From: Nicotiana tabacum | Taxonomy: Eukaryota; Streptophyta; Magnoliopsida; Solanales; Solanaceae | Length of the DNA: 64,000 nucleotides | Assembly: GCF_000715075.1 (NCBI RefSeq) | Contig: NC_134084.1 | Coordinates: 188,501-252,500, forward strand | Reading direction: 5' to 3' | Part shown: positions 51,592 through 63,719 of the stretch, in pieces | How positions within the stretch are numbered: position 1 is the first letter of the stretch | Layout: every line of letters starts with the position of its first letter | Translations under genes and position numbers: made by a program | Notes under the pieces: generated by a model | The model's input: the letters and a program-made list of their open reading frames with translations, nothing else | The model's database searches: none | What the model was told of the DNA's origin: nothing

Positions 51592-52339
51592 AGACCAAAT
51601 TATGTTTTTTGGCATTTTACGGCCATAAAACTGGAAATCCGCGCGAGTCCCAAATTTTCGTGTGCTATAGCCCACGCCTTCCGCCGTGGGCCCGGGACCC
51701 CGGATCCGGATCGCCTAAAATTTTTCCGAGATGTCAAATACGGCCTAAGGAACCATATTCACCGCCCCGCCATGACCAAATTACATTTTTTGGCATTTTA
51801 CGGCCATAAAACTGGAAATCCGCGCGAGTCCCAAATTTTCGTGTGCTATAGCCCACGCCTTCCGACGTGGGCCCGGGACCCCGGATCCGGATCGCCTAAA
51901 ATTTTTCCGGGACATCGAATACGGCCTAAGGAACCATAGTCACCGCTCCTCCATGATCAAATTACATTTTTTAGCATTTTACGGCCATAAAACTGGAATT
52001 CCGCGCGAGTCCCAAATTTTCGTGTGCTATAGCCCACACCTTCCGCCGTGGGCCCGGGACCCCGGACCCGGATCTCCTAAAAATTTTCTAGTATGTCAAA
52101 TACGGCCTAAGGAACCATATTCACCTCCCCGCCATGACCAAATTACATTTTTTGGCATTTTACGGCCATAAAACTGGAATTCCGCGCGAGTCCAAAATTT
52201 TTGTGTACTATAGCCCACGCCTTCCGCCGTGGGCCCGGGACCTCGGATCCGGATCGCCTAAAATTTTTCCGTGACGTCGAATACGGCCTAAGTAACCATA
52301 TTCACCGCTCCTCCATGATCAAATTATGTTTTTTAGCAT

Positions 52340-55300
52340 TTTACGGCCATAAAACTGGAATTCCGCGCGAGTCCCAAATTTTCGTGTGCTATAGCCCACG
52401 CCTTCCGCCGTGGGCCCGGGACCCCGGACCCGGATCGCCAAAATTTTTCCGGGATGTCAAATACGGCCTAAGGAACCATATTCACCGCCCCTCCATGACC
52501 AAATTACATTTTTTGGCATTTTACGGCCATAAAACTGGAAATCCGCGCGAGTCCCAAAGTTCGTGTGCTATAGCCCACGCCTTCCGCCGTAGGCCCGGGA
52601 CCCCGGATCCGGATCGCCTAAAAATTTTCCGGGATGTCAAATACGGCCTAAGGAACCATATTCACCGCCCCTCCATGACCAAATTACATTTTTTGGCATT
52701 TTACGGCCATAAAACTGGAAATCCGCGCGAGTCCCAAATTTTCGTGTGCTATAGCCCACGCCTTCCGCCGTGGGCCCGGGACCCCGGACCCGGATCGCCT
52801 AAAAATTTTCCGGTAAGTCAAATACGGCCTAAGGAACCATATTCACCTCCCCGCCATGACCAAATTACATTTTTTGGCATTTTACAGCCATAAAACTGGA
52901 ATTCCGCGCGAGTCCCAAATTTTTGTGTGCTATAGCCCACGCCTTCCGCCGTGGGCCCGGGACCCCGGATCCGGATCGCCTAAAATTTTTCCGGGACGTC
53001 TAATACGGCCTAAGGAACCATAGTCACCGCTCCTCCATGATCAAATTATGTTTTTTGGCATTTTACGGCCATAAAACTGGAATTCCGCGCGAGTCCCAAA
53101 TTTTCGTGTGCTATAGCCCACGCCTTCCGCCGTGGGCCCAAAACCCCGGACCCGGATCGCCTAAAATTTTTCCGGGACGTCGAATACGGCCTAAGGAACC
53201 ATAGTCACCGCTTCTCCATGACCAAATTATGTTTTTTGGCATTTTACGGTCATAAAGCTGGAAATCCGCGCGAGTCCCAAATTTTCGTGTGCTATAGCCC
53301 ACGCCTTCCGCCGTGGGCCCGGGACCCCGGACCCGGATCGCCTAAAATTTTTCCGGGACATCGAATACGGCCTAAGGAACCATAGTCACCGCTTTTCCAT
53401 GACCAAATTATGTATTTTGGGCATTTTACGGCCATAAAACTGGAAATCCGCGCGAGTCCCAAATTTTCGTGTGCTATAGCCCACGCCTTCCGCCGTGGGC
53501 CCGGGACCCCGGATCCGGATCGCCTAAAATTGTTCCAGGACGTCAAATACGGCCTAAGGAACCATAGTCACCGCTCCGCCATGACAAAATTATGTTTTTT
53601 GGCATTTATCGGCCATAAAACTGGAAATCCGCGCGAGTACCAAATTTTCGTGTGCTATAGCCCACGCCTTCCGCCGTGGGCCCGGGACCCCGGATCCGGA
53701 TCGCCTAAAATTTTTCCGAGATGTCAAATACGGCCTAAGGAACAATATTCACCGCCCCGCTATGACCAAATTATGTTTTTTGGCATTTTACGGCCATAAA
53801 ACTGGAAATCCGCGCGAGTCCTAGATTTTCGTGTGCTATAACCCACGCCTTCCGCCGTGGGCCCGGGATCCCGGACCCGGATCGCCTAAAATTTTTCCGG
53901 GATGTCGAATATGGCCTAAGGAACCATATTCACCGCCCCTCCATGACCAAATTACATTTTTTGGCATTTTACGGTCATAAAGCTGGAAATCCGCGCGAGT
54001 CCCAAATTTTCGTGTGCTATAGCCCACGCCTTCCGCCGTGGGCCCGGGACCCCGGACCCGGATCGCCTAAAATTTTTCCGGGACATCGAATACGGCCTAA
54101 GGAACCATAGTCACCGCTTCTCCATGACCAAATTATGTATTTTGGCATTTTACGGCCATAAAACTGGAAATCCGCGCGAGTCCCAAATTTTCGTGTGCTA
54201 TAGCCCACGCCTTCCGCCGTGGGCCCGGGACCCCGGATCCGGATCGCCTAAAATTTTTCCGGGACGTCAAATAAGGCCTAAGGAACCATAGTCACCGCTC
54301 CGCCATGACAAAATTATGTTTTTTGGCATTTATCGGCCATAAAACTGGAAATCCGCGCGAGTACCAAATTTTCGTGTGCTATAGCCCACGCCTTCCGCCG
54401 TGGGCCCGGGACCCTGGTTCCGGATCGCCTAAAATTTTTCTGGAATGTCGAATACGCCCTAAGGAACCATATTCACCGCCCCTCCATGACCAAATTACAT
54501 TTTTTGGCATTTTACGGCCATAAAACTGGAATTCCGCGCGAGTCCCAAATATTTGTGTGCTATAGCCCACGCCTTCCGCCGTGGGCCCGGGACCCCGTAT
54601 CCGGATCGCCTAAAATTATTACGGGACGTCAAATACGGCCTATAGAACCATATTCACCGCCCTTCCATGATCAAATTATGTTTTTTGGCATTTTACAGCC
54701 ATAAAACTAGAATTCTGCGCGAGTCCTAAATTTTCATGTGCTATAACCCACCCCTTCCGCCGTGGGCCCGGGTCCCCGGACCCGGATCGCCTAAAATTTT
54801 TTCGGGACGTCGAATATGGCCTAAGGAACCATAGTCACTGCTCCTCCATGACCAAATTACATTTTTTGACATTTTACGGCCATAAAACTGGAATTCCGCG
54901 CGAGTCCCAAATTTTCGTGTGCTATAGCCCACGCCTTCCGCCGTGGGCCCGGGACCCCGGAACCGAATCGCCTAAAATATTTTCGGGACGTGGAATACGG
55001 CCTAAGGAACCATAGTCACCGTCCTCCATGACCAAATTATGTTTTTTGGCATTTTACGGCCATAAAACTGGAATTTCGCGCGGGTCCCAAATTTTTGTGT
55101 GCTATAGCCCATGCCTTCCGCCGTGGGCCCAGGACCCCGGACCCGGATCGCCTAAAATTTTTCCGGGACGTCAAATACGGCCTAAGGAACCATAGTCACC
55201 GCTCCTCCATGACCAAATTATGTTTTTTGGCATTTTACGGCCATAAAACTGGAAATCCGCGCGAGTCCCAAATTTTCGTGTGCTATAGCCCACGCCTTCC

Positions 55301-56277
55301 GCCGTGGGCCCGGAACCCCGGACCCGGATCGCCTAAAATTTTTCCGGGACGTCGAATACGGCCTAAGGAACCATAGTCACCGCTCCTCCTAGACCAAATT
55401 ATGTTTTTTGGCATTTTACGGCCATAAAACTGGAAATCCGCGCGAGTCCCAAATTTTCGTGTGCTATAGCCCACGCCTTCCGCCGTGGGCCCGGGACCCC
55501 GGATCCGGATCGCCTAAAATTTTTCCGAGATGTCAAATACGGCCTAAGGAACCATATTCACCGCCCCGCCATGACCAAATTACATTTTTTGGCATTTTAC
55601 GGCCATAAAACTGGAAATCCGCGCGAGTCCCAAATTTTCGTGTGCTATAGCCCACGCCTTCCGACGTGGGCCCGGGACCCCGGATCCGGATCGCCTAAAA
55701 TTTTTCTAGTATGTCAAATACGGCCTAAGGAACCATATTCACCTCCCCGCCATGACCAAATTACATTTTTTGGCATTTTACGGCCATAAAACTGGAATTC
55801 CGCGCGAGTCCAAAATTTTTGTGTACTATAGCCCACGCCTTCCGCCGTGGGCCCGGGACCTCGGATCCGGATCGCCTAAAATTTTTCCGTGACGTCGAAT
55901 ACGGCCTAAGTAACCATATTCACCGCTCCTCCATGATCAAATTATGTTTTTTAGCATTTTACGGCCATAAAACTGGAATTCCGCGCGAGTCCCAAATTTT
56001 CGTGTGCTATAGCCCACGCCTTCCGCCGTGGGCCCGGGACCCCGGACCCGGATCGCCAAAATTTTTCCGGGATGTCAAATACGGCCTAAGGAACCATATT
56101 CACCGCCCCTCCATGACCAAATTACATTTTTTGGCATTTTACGGCCATAAAACTGGAATTCCGCGCGAGTCCCAAATTTTCGTGTGCTATAGCCCACGCC
56201 TTCCGCCGTGGGCCCGGGACCCCGGACCCGGATCGCCAAAATTTTTCCGGGATGTCAAATACGGCCTAAGGAACCAT
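52340..56277 (+). repeat. Domain E 3.9-kb segmental duplication, left copy
   Basis: This tract matches 59,209-63,146 with a constant shift of 6,869 bp (38 monomers). Shared oddities include CCGGTAAGTC (52811, 59680), CCCAAAACCCCGG (53147, 60016), TATTTTGGGCATT (53413, 60282) and CCTAGATTTTCG (53820, 60689). Only a few differences were noticed, such as TTTTTCTGGAATG versus TTTTTCCGGAATG (54437/61306) and CACCGCTCC versus CACCACTCC (55198/62067). Confidence 0.85.
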
Positions 56278-56849
56278 AGTCACCGCTTTTCCATGACCAA
56301 ATTATGTATTTTGGGCATTTTACGGCCATAAAACTGGAAATCCGCGCGAGTCCCAAATTTTCGTGTGCTATAGCCCACGCCTTCCGCCGTGGGCCCGGGA
56401 CCCCGGATCCGGATCGCCTAAAATTGTTCCAGGACGTCAAATACGGCCTAAGGAACCATATTCACCGCCCCTCCATGACCAAATTACATTTTTTGCCATT
56501 TTACGGCCATAAAACTGGAAATCCGCGCGAGTCCCAAATTTTCGTGTGCTATAGCCCACGCCTTCCGCCGTGGGCCCGGGACCCCGGACCCGGATCGCCT
56601 AAAAATTTTCCGAGATGTCAAATACGGCCTAAGGAACCATATTCACCGCCCCGCCATGACCAAATTACATTTTTTGGCATTTTACGGCCATAAAACTAGA
56701 AATCCGCGCGAGTCCCAAAGTTTCGTGTGCTATAGCCCACGCCTTCCGCCGTGGGCCCGGGACCCCGGATCCGGATCGCCTAAAAATTTTCCGGGATGTC
56801 AAATACGGCCTAAGGAACCATATTCACCGCCCCTCCATGACCAAATTAC

Positions 56850-57211
56850 ATTTTTTGGCATTTTACGGCCATAAAACTGGAATTCCGCGCGAGTCCCAAA
56901 TTTTCGTGTGCTATAGCCCACGCCTTCCGCCGTGGGCCCGGGACCCCGGACCCGGATCGCCAAAATTTTTCCGGGATGTCAAATACGGCCTAAGGAACCA
57001 TATTCACCGCCCCTCCATGACCAAATTACATTTTTTGGCATTTTACGGCCATAAAACTGGAATTCCGCGCGAGTCCCAAATTTTCGTGTGCTATAGCCCA
57101 CGCCTTCCGCCGTGGGCCCGGGACCCCGGACCCGGATCGCCAAAATTTTTCCGGGATGTCAAATACGGCCTAAGGAACCATATTCACCGCCCCTCCATGA
57201 CCAAATTACAT
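56850..57211 (+). repeat. Two adjacent identical 180-bp monomers
   Basis: Consecutive monomers with GGATCGCCAAAATTTTTCC (one T lost from GCCTAAAA) follow each other without a visible difference. The same pair arrangement is seen near 55,940-56,300, 58,110-58,470 and 62,850-63,210, and at the right edge from about 63,720. Single-monomer tandem duplication is the simplest cause. Confidence 0.75.
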
Positions 57212-57833
57212 TTTTTGGCATTTTACGGCCATAAAACTGGAAATCCGCGCGAGTCCCAAAGTTCGTGTGCTATAGCCCACGCCTTCCGCCGTAGGCCCGG
57301 GACCCCGGATCCGGATCGCCTAAAAATTTTCCGGGATGTCAAATACGGCCTAAGGAACCATATTCACCGCCCCTCCATGACCAAATTACATTTTTTGGCA
57401 TTTTACGGCCATAAAACTGGAAATCCGCGCGAGTCCCAAATTTTCGTGTGCTATAGCCCACGCCTTCCGCCGTGGGCCCGGGACCCCGGATCCGGATCGC
57501 CTAAAATTTTTCCGAGATGTCAAATACGGCCTAAGGAACCATATTCACCGCCCCGCCATGACCAAATTACATTTTTTGGCATTTTACGGCCATAAAACTG
57601 GAAATCCGCGCGAGTCCCAAATTTTCGTGTGCTATAGCCCACGCCTTCCGACGTGGGCCCGGGACCCCGGATCCGGATCGCCTAAAATTTTTCCGGGACA
57701 TCGAATACGGCCTAAGGAACCATAGTCACCGCTCCTCCATGATCAAATTATGTTTTTTAGCATTTTACGACCATAAAACTGGAATTCCGCGCGAGTCCCA
57801 AATTTTCGTGTGCTATAGCCCACGCCTTCCGCC

Positions 57834-58960
57834 GTGGGCCCGGGACCCCGGATCCGGATCGCCTAAAATTTTTCTAGTATGTCAAATACGGCCTAAGGAA
57901 CCATATTCACCTCCCCGCCATGACCAAATTACATTTTTTGGCATTTTACGGCCATAAAACTGGAATTCCGCGCGAGTCCAAAATTTTTGTGTACTATAGC
58001 CCACGCCTTCCGCCGTGGGCCCGGGACCTCGGATCCGGATCGCCTAAAATTTTTCCGTGACGTCGAATACGGCCTAAGTAACCATATTCACCGCTCCTCC
58101 ATGATCAAATTATGTTTTTTAGCATTTTACGGCCATAAAACTGGAATTCCGCGCGAGTCCCAAATTTTCGTGTGCTATAGCCCACGCCTTCCGCCGTGGG
58201 CCCGGGACCCCGGACCCGGATCGCCAAAATTTTTCCGGGATGTCAAATACGGCCTAAGGAACCATATTCACCGCCCCTCCATGACCAAATTACATTTTTT
58301 GGCATTTTACGGCCATAAAACTGGAATTCCGCGCGAGTCCCAAATTTTCGTGTGCTATAGCCCACGCCTTCCGCCGTGGGCCCGGGACCCCGGACCCGGA
58401 TCGCCAAAATTTTTCCGGGATGTCAAATACGGCCTAAGGAACCATATTCACCGCCCCTCCATGACCAAATTACATTTTTTGGCATTTTACGGCCATAAAA
58501 CTGGAAATCCGCGCGAGTCCCAAAGTTCGTGTGCTATAGCCCACGCCTTCCGCCGTAGGCCCGGGACCCCGGATCCGGATCGCCTAAAAATTTTCCGGGA
58601 TGTCAAATACGGCCTAAGGAACCATATTCACCGCCCCTCCATGACCAAATTACATTTTTTGCCATTTTACGGCCATAAAACTGGAAATCCGCGCGAGTCC
58701 CAAATTTTCGTGTGCTATAGCCCACGCCTTCCGCCGTGGGCCCGGGACCCCGGACCCGGATCGCCTAAAAATTTTCCGAGATGTCAAATACGGCCTAAGG
58801 AACCATATTCACCGCCCCGCCATGACCAAATTACATTTTTTGGCATTTTACGGCCATAAAACTAGAAATCCGCGCGAGTCCCAAAGTTTCGTGTGCTATA
58901 GCCCACGCCTTCCGCCGTGGGCCCGGGACCCCGGATCCGGATCGCCTAAAAATTTTCCGG
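57834..58960 (+). repeat. Domain E 1.1-kb duplication, left copy (shift 4,701)
   Basis: The tract matches 62,535-63,661 (26 monomers away). It starts after CCTTCCGCCGTGGG versus CCTTCCGACGTGGG and ends where the left copy reads GGGACATCGAATACGG and the right copy GGGATGTCAAATACGG. A 290-codon open frame at 57987-58859 has an identical translation at 62688-63560, which confirms the identity of the copies but is not evidence of a gene. Confidence 0.82.
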
Positions 58961-59208
58961 GACATCGAATACGGCCTAAGGAACCATAGTCACCGCTCCT
59001 CCATGATCAAATTATGTTTTTTAGCATTTTACGACCATAAAACTGGAATTCCGCGCGAGTCCCAAATTTTCGTGTGCTATAGCCCACGCCTTCCGCCGTG
59101 GGCCCGGGACCTCGGATCCGGATTGCCTAAAATTTTTCCGGGACGTCGAATACGGCCTAAGGAACCATAGTCACCGCCCCTCCATGACCAAATTATGTTT
59201 TTTGGCAT

Positions 59209-62200
59209 TTTACGGCCATAAAACTGGAATTCCGCGCGAGTCCCAAATTTTCGTGTGCTATAGCCCACGCCTTCCGCCGTGGGCCCGGGACCCCGGACCC
59301 GGATCGCCAAAATTTTTCCGGGATGTCAAATACGGCCTAAGGAACCATATTCACCGCCCCTCCATGACCAAATTACATTTTTTGGCATTTTACGGCCATA
59401 AAACTGGAAATCCGCGCGAGTCCCAAAGTTCGTGTGCTATAGCCCACGCCTTCCGCCGTAGGCCCGGGACCCCGGATCCGGATCGCCTAAAAATTTTCCG
59501 GGATGTCAAATACGGCCTAAGGAACCATATTCACCGCCCCTCCATGACCAAATTACATTTTTTGGCATTTTACGGCCATAAAACTGGAAATCCGCGCGAG
59601 TCCCAAATTTTCGTGTGCTATAGCCCACGCCTTCCGCCGTGGGCCCGGGACCCCGGACCCGGATCGCCTAAAAATTTTCCGGTAAGTCAAATACGGCCTA
59701 AGGAACCATATTCACCTCCCCGCCATGACCAAATTACATTTTTTGGCATTTTACAGCCATAAAACTGGAATTCCGCGCGAGTCCCAAATTTTTGTGTGCT
59801 ATAGCCCACGCCTTCCGCCGTGGGCCCGGGACCCCGGATCCGGATCGCCTAAAATTTTTCCGGGACGTCTAATACGGCCTAAGGAACCATAGTCACCGCT
59901 CCTCCATGATCAAATTATGTTTTTTGGCATTTTACGGCCATAAAACTGGAATTCCGCGCGAGTCCCAAATTTTCGTGTGCTATAGCCCACGCCTTCCGCC
60001 GTGGGCCCAAAACCCCGGACCCGGATCGCCTAAAATTTTTCCGGGACGTCGAATACGGCCTAAGGAACCATAGTCACCGCTTCTCCATGACCAAATTATG
60101 TTTTTTGGCATTTTACGGTCATAAAGCTGGAAATCCGCGCGAGTCCCAAATTTTCGTGTGCTATAGCCCACGCCTTCCGCCGTGGGCCCGGGACCCCGGA
60201 CCCGGATCGCCTAAAATTTTTCCGGGACATCGAATACGGCCTAAGGAACCATAGTCACCGCTTTTCCATGACCAAATTATGTATTTTGGGCATTTTACGG
60301 CCATAAAACTGGAAATCCGCGCGAGTCCCAAATTTTCGTGTGCTATAGCCCACGCCTTCCGCCGTGGGCCCGGGACCCCGGATCCGGATCGCCTAAAATT
60401 GTTCCAGGACGTCAAATACGGCCTAAGGAACCATAGTCACCGCTCCGCCATGACAAAATTATGTTTTTTGGCATTTATCGGCCATAAAACTGGAAATCCG
60501 CGCGAGTACCAAATTTTCGTGTGCTATAGCCCACGCCTTCCGCCGTGGGCCCGGGACCCCGGATCCGGATCGCCTAAAATTTTTCCGAGATGTCAAATAC
60601 GGCCTAAGGAACAATATTCACCGCCCCGCTATGACCAAATTATGTTTTTTGGCATTTTACGGCCATAAAACTGGAAATCCGCGCGAGTCCTAGATTTTCG
60701 TGTGCTATAACCCACGCCTTCCGCCGTGGGCCCGGGATCCCGGACCCGGATCGCCTAAAATTTTTCCGGGATGTCGAATATGGCCTAAGGAACCATATTC
60801 ACCGCCCCTCCATGACCAAATTACATTTTTTGGCATTTTACGGTCATAAAGCTGGAAATCCGCGCGAGTCCCAAATTTTCGTGTGCTATAGCCCACGCCT
60901 TCCGCCGTGGGCCCGGGACCCCGGACCCGGATCGCCTAAAATTTTTCCGGGACATCGAATACGGCCTAAGGAACCATAGTCACCGCTTCTCCATGACCAA
61001 ATTATGTATTTTGGCATTTTACGGCCATAAAACTGGAAATCCGCGCGAGTCCCAAATTTTCGTGTGCTATAGCCCACGCCTTCCGCCGTGGGCCCGGGAC
61101 CCCGGATCCGGATCGCCTAAAATTTTTCCGGGACGTCAAATAAGGCCTAAGGAACCATAGTCACCGCTCCGCCATGACAAAATTATGTTTTTTGGCATTT
61201 ATCGGCCATAAAACTGGAAATCCGCGCGAGTACCAAATTTTCGTGTGCTATAGCCCACGCCTTCCGCCGTGGGCCCGGGACCCTGGTTCCGGATCGCCTA
61301 AAATTTTTCCGGAATGTCGAATACGCCCTAAGGAACCATATTCACCGCCCCTCCATGACCAAATTACATTTTTTGGCATTTTACGGCCATAAAACTGGAA
61401 TTCCGCGCGAGTCCCAAATATTTGTGTGCTATAGCCCACGCCTTCCGCCGTGGGCCCGGGACCCCGTATCCGGATCGCCTAAAATTATTACGGGACGTCA
61501 AATACGGCCTATAGAACCATATTCACCGCCCTTCCATGATCAAATTATGTTTTTTGGCATTTTACAGCCATAAAACTAGAATTCTGCGCGAGTCCTAAAT
61601 TTTCATGTGCTATAACCCACGCCTTCCGCCGTGGGCCCGGGTCCCCGGACCCGGATCGCCTAAAATTTTTTCGGGACGTCGAATATGGCCTAAGGAACCA
61701 TAGTCACTGCTCCTCCATGACCAAATTACATTTTTTGACATTTTACGGCCATAAAACTGGAATTCCGCGCGAGTCCCAAATTTTCGTGTGCTATAGCCCA
61801 CGCCTTCCGCCGTGGGCCCGGGACCCCGGAACCGAATCGCCTAAAATATTTTCGGGACGTGGAATACGGCCTAAGGAACCATAGTCACCGTCCTCCATGA
61901 CCAAATTATGTTTTTTGGCATTTTACGGCCATAAAACTGGAATTTCGCGCGGGTCCCAAATTTTTGTGTGCTATAGCCCATGCCTTCCGCCGTGGGCCCA
62001 GGACCCCGGACCCGGATCGCCTAAAATTTTTCCGGGACGTCGAATACGGCCTAAGGAACCATAGTCACCACTCCTCCATGACCAAATTATGTTTTTTGGC
62101 ATTTTACGGCCATAAAACTGGAAATCCGCGCGAGTCCCAAATTTTCGTGTGCTATAGCCCACGCCTTCCGCCGTGGGCCCGGAACCCCGGACCCGGATCG

Positions 62201-63146
62201 CCTAAAATTTTTCCGGGACGTCGAATACGGCCTAAGGAACCATAGTCACCGCTCCTCCTAGACCAAATTATGTTTTTTGGCATTTTACGGCCATAAAACT
62301 GGAAATCCGCGCGAGTCCCAAATTTTCGTGTGCTATAGCCCACGCCTTCCGCCGTGGGCCCGGGACCCCGGATCCGGATCGCCTAAAATTTTTCCGAGAT
62401 GTCAAATACGGCCTAAGGAACCATATTCACCGCCCCGCCATGACCAAATTACATTTTTTGGCATTTTACGGCCATAAAACTGGAAATCCGCGCGAGTCCC
62501 AAATTTTCGTGTGCTATAGCCCACGCCTTCCGACGTGGGCCCGGGACCCCGGATCCGGATCGCCTAAAATTTTTCTAGTATGTCAAATACGGCCTAAGGA
62601 ACCATATTCACCTCCCCGCCATGACCAAATTACATTTTTTGGCATTTTACGGCCATAAAACTGGAATTCCGCGCGAGTCCAAAATTTTTGTGTACTATAG
62701 CCCACGCCTTCCGCCGTGGGCCCGGGACCTCGGATCCGGATCGCCTAAAATTTTTCCGTGACGTCGAATACGGCCTAAGTAACCATATTCACCGCTCCTC
62801 CATGATCAAATTATGTTTTTTAGCATTTTACGGCCATAAAACTGGAATTCCGCGCGAGTCCCAAATTTTCGTGTGCTATAGCCCACGCCTTCCGCCGTGG
62901 GCCCGGGACCCCGGACCCGGATCGCCAAAATTTTTCCGGGATGTCAAATACGGCCTAAGGAACCATATTCACCGCCCCTCCATGACCAAATTACATTTTT
63001 TGGCATTTTACGGCCATAAAACTGGAATTCCGCGCGAGTCCCAAATTTTCGTGTGCTATAGCCCACGCCTTCCGCCGTGGGCCCGGGACCCCGGACCCGG
63101 ATCGCCAAAATTTTTCCGGGATGTCAAATACGGCCTAAGGAACCAT
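59209..63146 (+). repeat. Domain E 3.9-kb segmental duplication, right copy
   Basis: Right copy of the 6,869-bp-shift duplication. At 63,147 it stops following the left copy (which continues TAGTCACCGCTTTTCC) and instead continues the sequence of the 4,701-bp-shift duplication. Two large duplications therefore overlap here, showing successive events. Confidence 0.85.
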
Positions 63147-63719
63147 ATTCACCGCCCCTCCATGACCAAATTACATTTTTTGGCATTTTACGGCCATAAA
63201 ACTGGAAATCCGCGCGAGTCCCAAAGTTCGTGTGCTATAGCCCACGCCTTCCGCCGTAGGCCCGGGACCCCGGATCCGGATCGCCTAAAAATTTTCCGGG
63301 ATGTCAAATACGGCCTAAGGAACCATATTCACCGCCCCTCCATGACCAAATTACATTTTTTGCCATTTTACGGCCATAAAACTGGAAATCCGCGCGAGTC
63401 CCAAATTTTCGTGTGCTATAGCCCACGCCTTCCGCCGTGGGCCCGGGACCCCGGACCCGGATCGCCTAAAAATTTTCCGAGATGTCAAATACGGCCTAAG
63501 GAACCATATTCACCGCCCCGCCATGACCAAATTACATTTTTTGGCATTTTACGGCCATAAAACTAGAAATCCGCGCGAGTCCCAAAGTTTCGTGTGCTAT
63601 AGCCCACGCCTTCCGCCGTGGGCCCGGGACCCCGGATCCGGATCGCCTAAAAATTTTCCGGGATGTCAAATACGGCCTAAGGAACCATATTCACCGCCCC
63701 TCCATGACCAAATTACATT

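Larger units (their letters stand above)
50600..51906 (+). repeat. Domain E segment, copy 1 of 3 (shifts 3,799 and 6,869)
   Basis: The segment recurs at about 54,400-55,705 and 61,270-62,574. Shared rare variants are AAATTATTACGGGACG (50814, 54613, 61482), CTAGAATTCTGCGCGAG, AATTTTCATGTGC, CGTCCTCCATGACC (a base shorter), TTTCGCGCGGGTCCC and CTCCTCCTAGACC. Copy 1 diverges at 51,907, where it reads TTTCCGGGACATCG and the others read TTTCTAGTATGTC. Confidence 0.82.

Noticed and set aside
57987..58859. 290-codon open frame (and its twin at 62688-63560)
   Set aside because: It is made only of repeated monomer translations, has no independent start context and exists because three or more monomers in a row keep an open frame. 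Both strands show such frames throughout the array. Not called as CDS.
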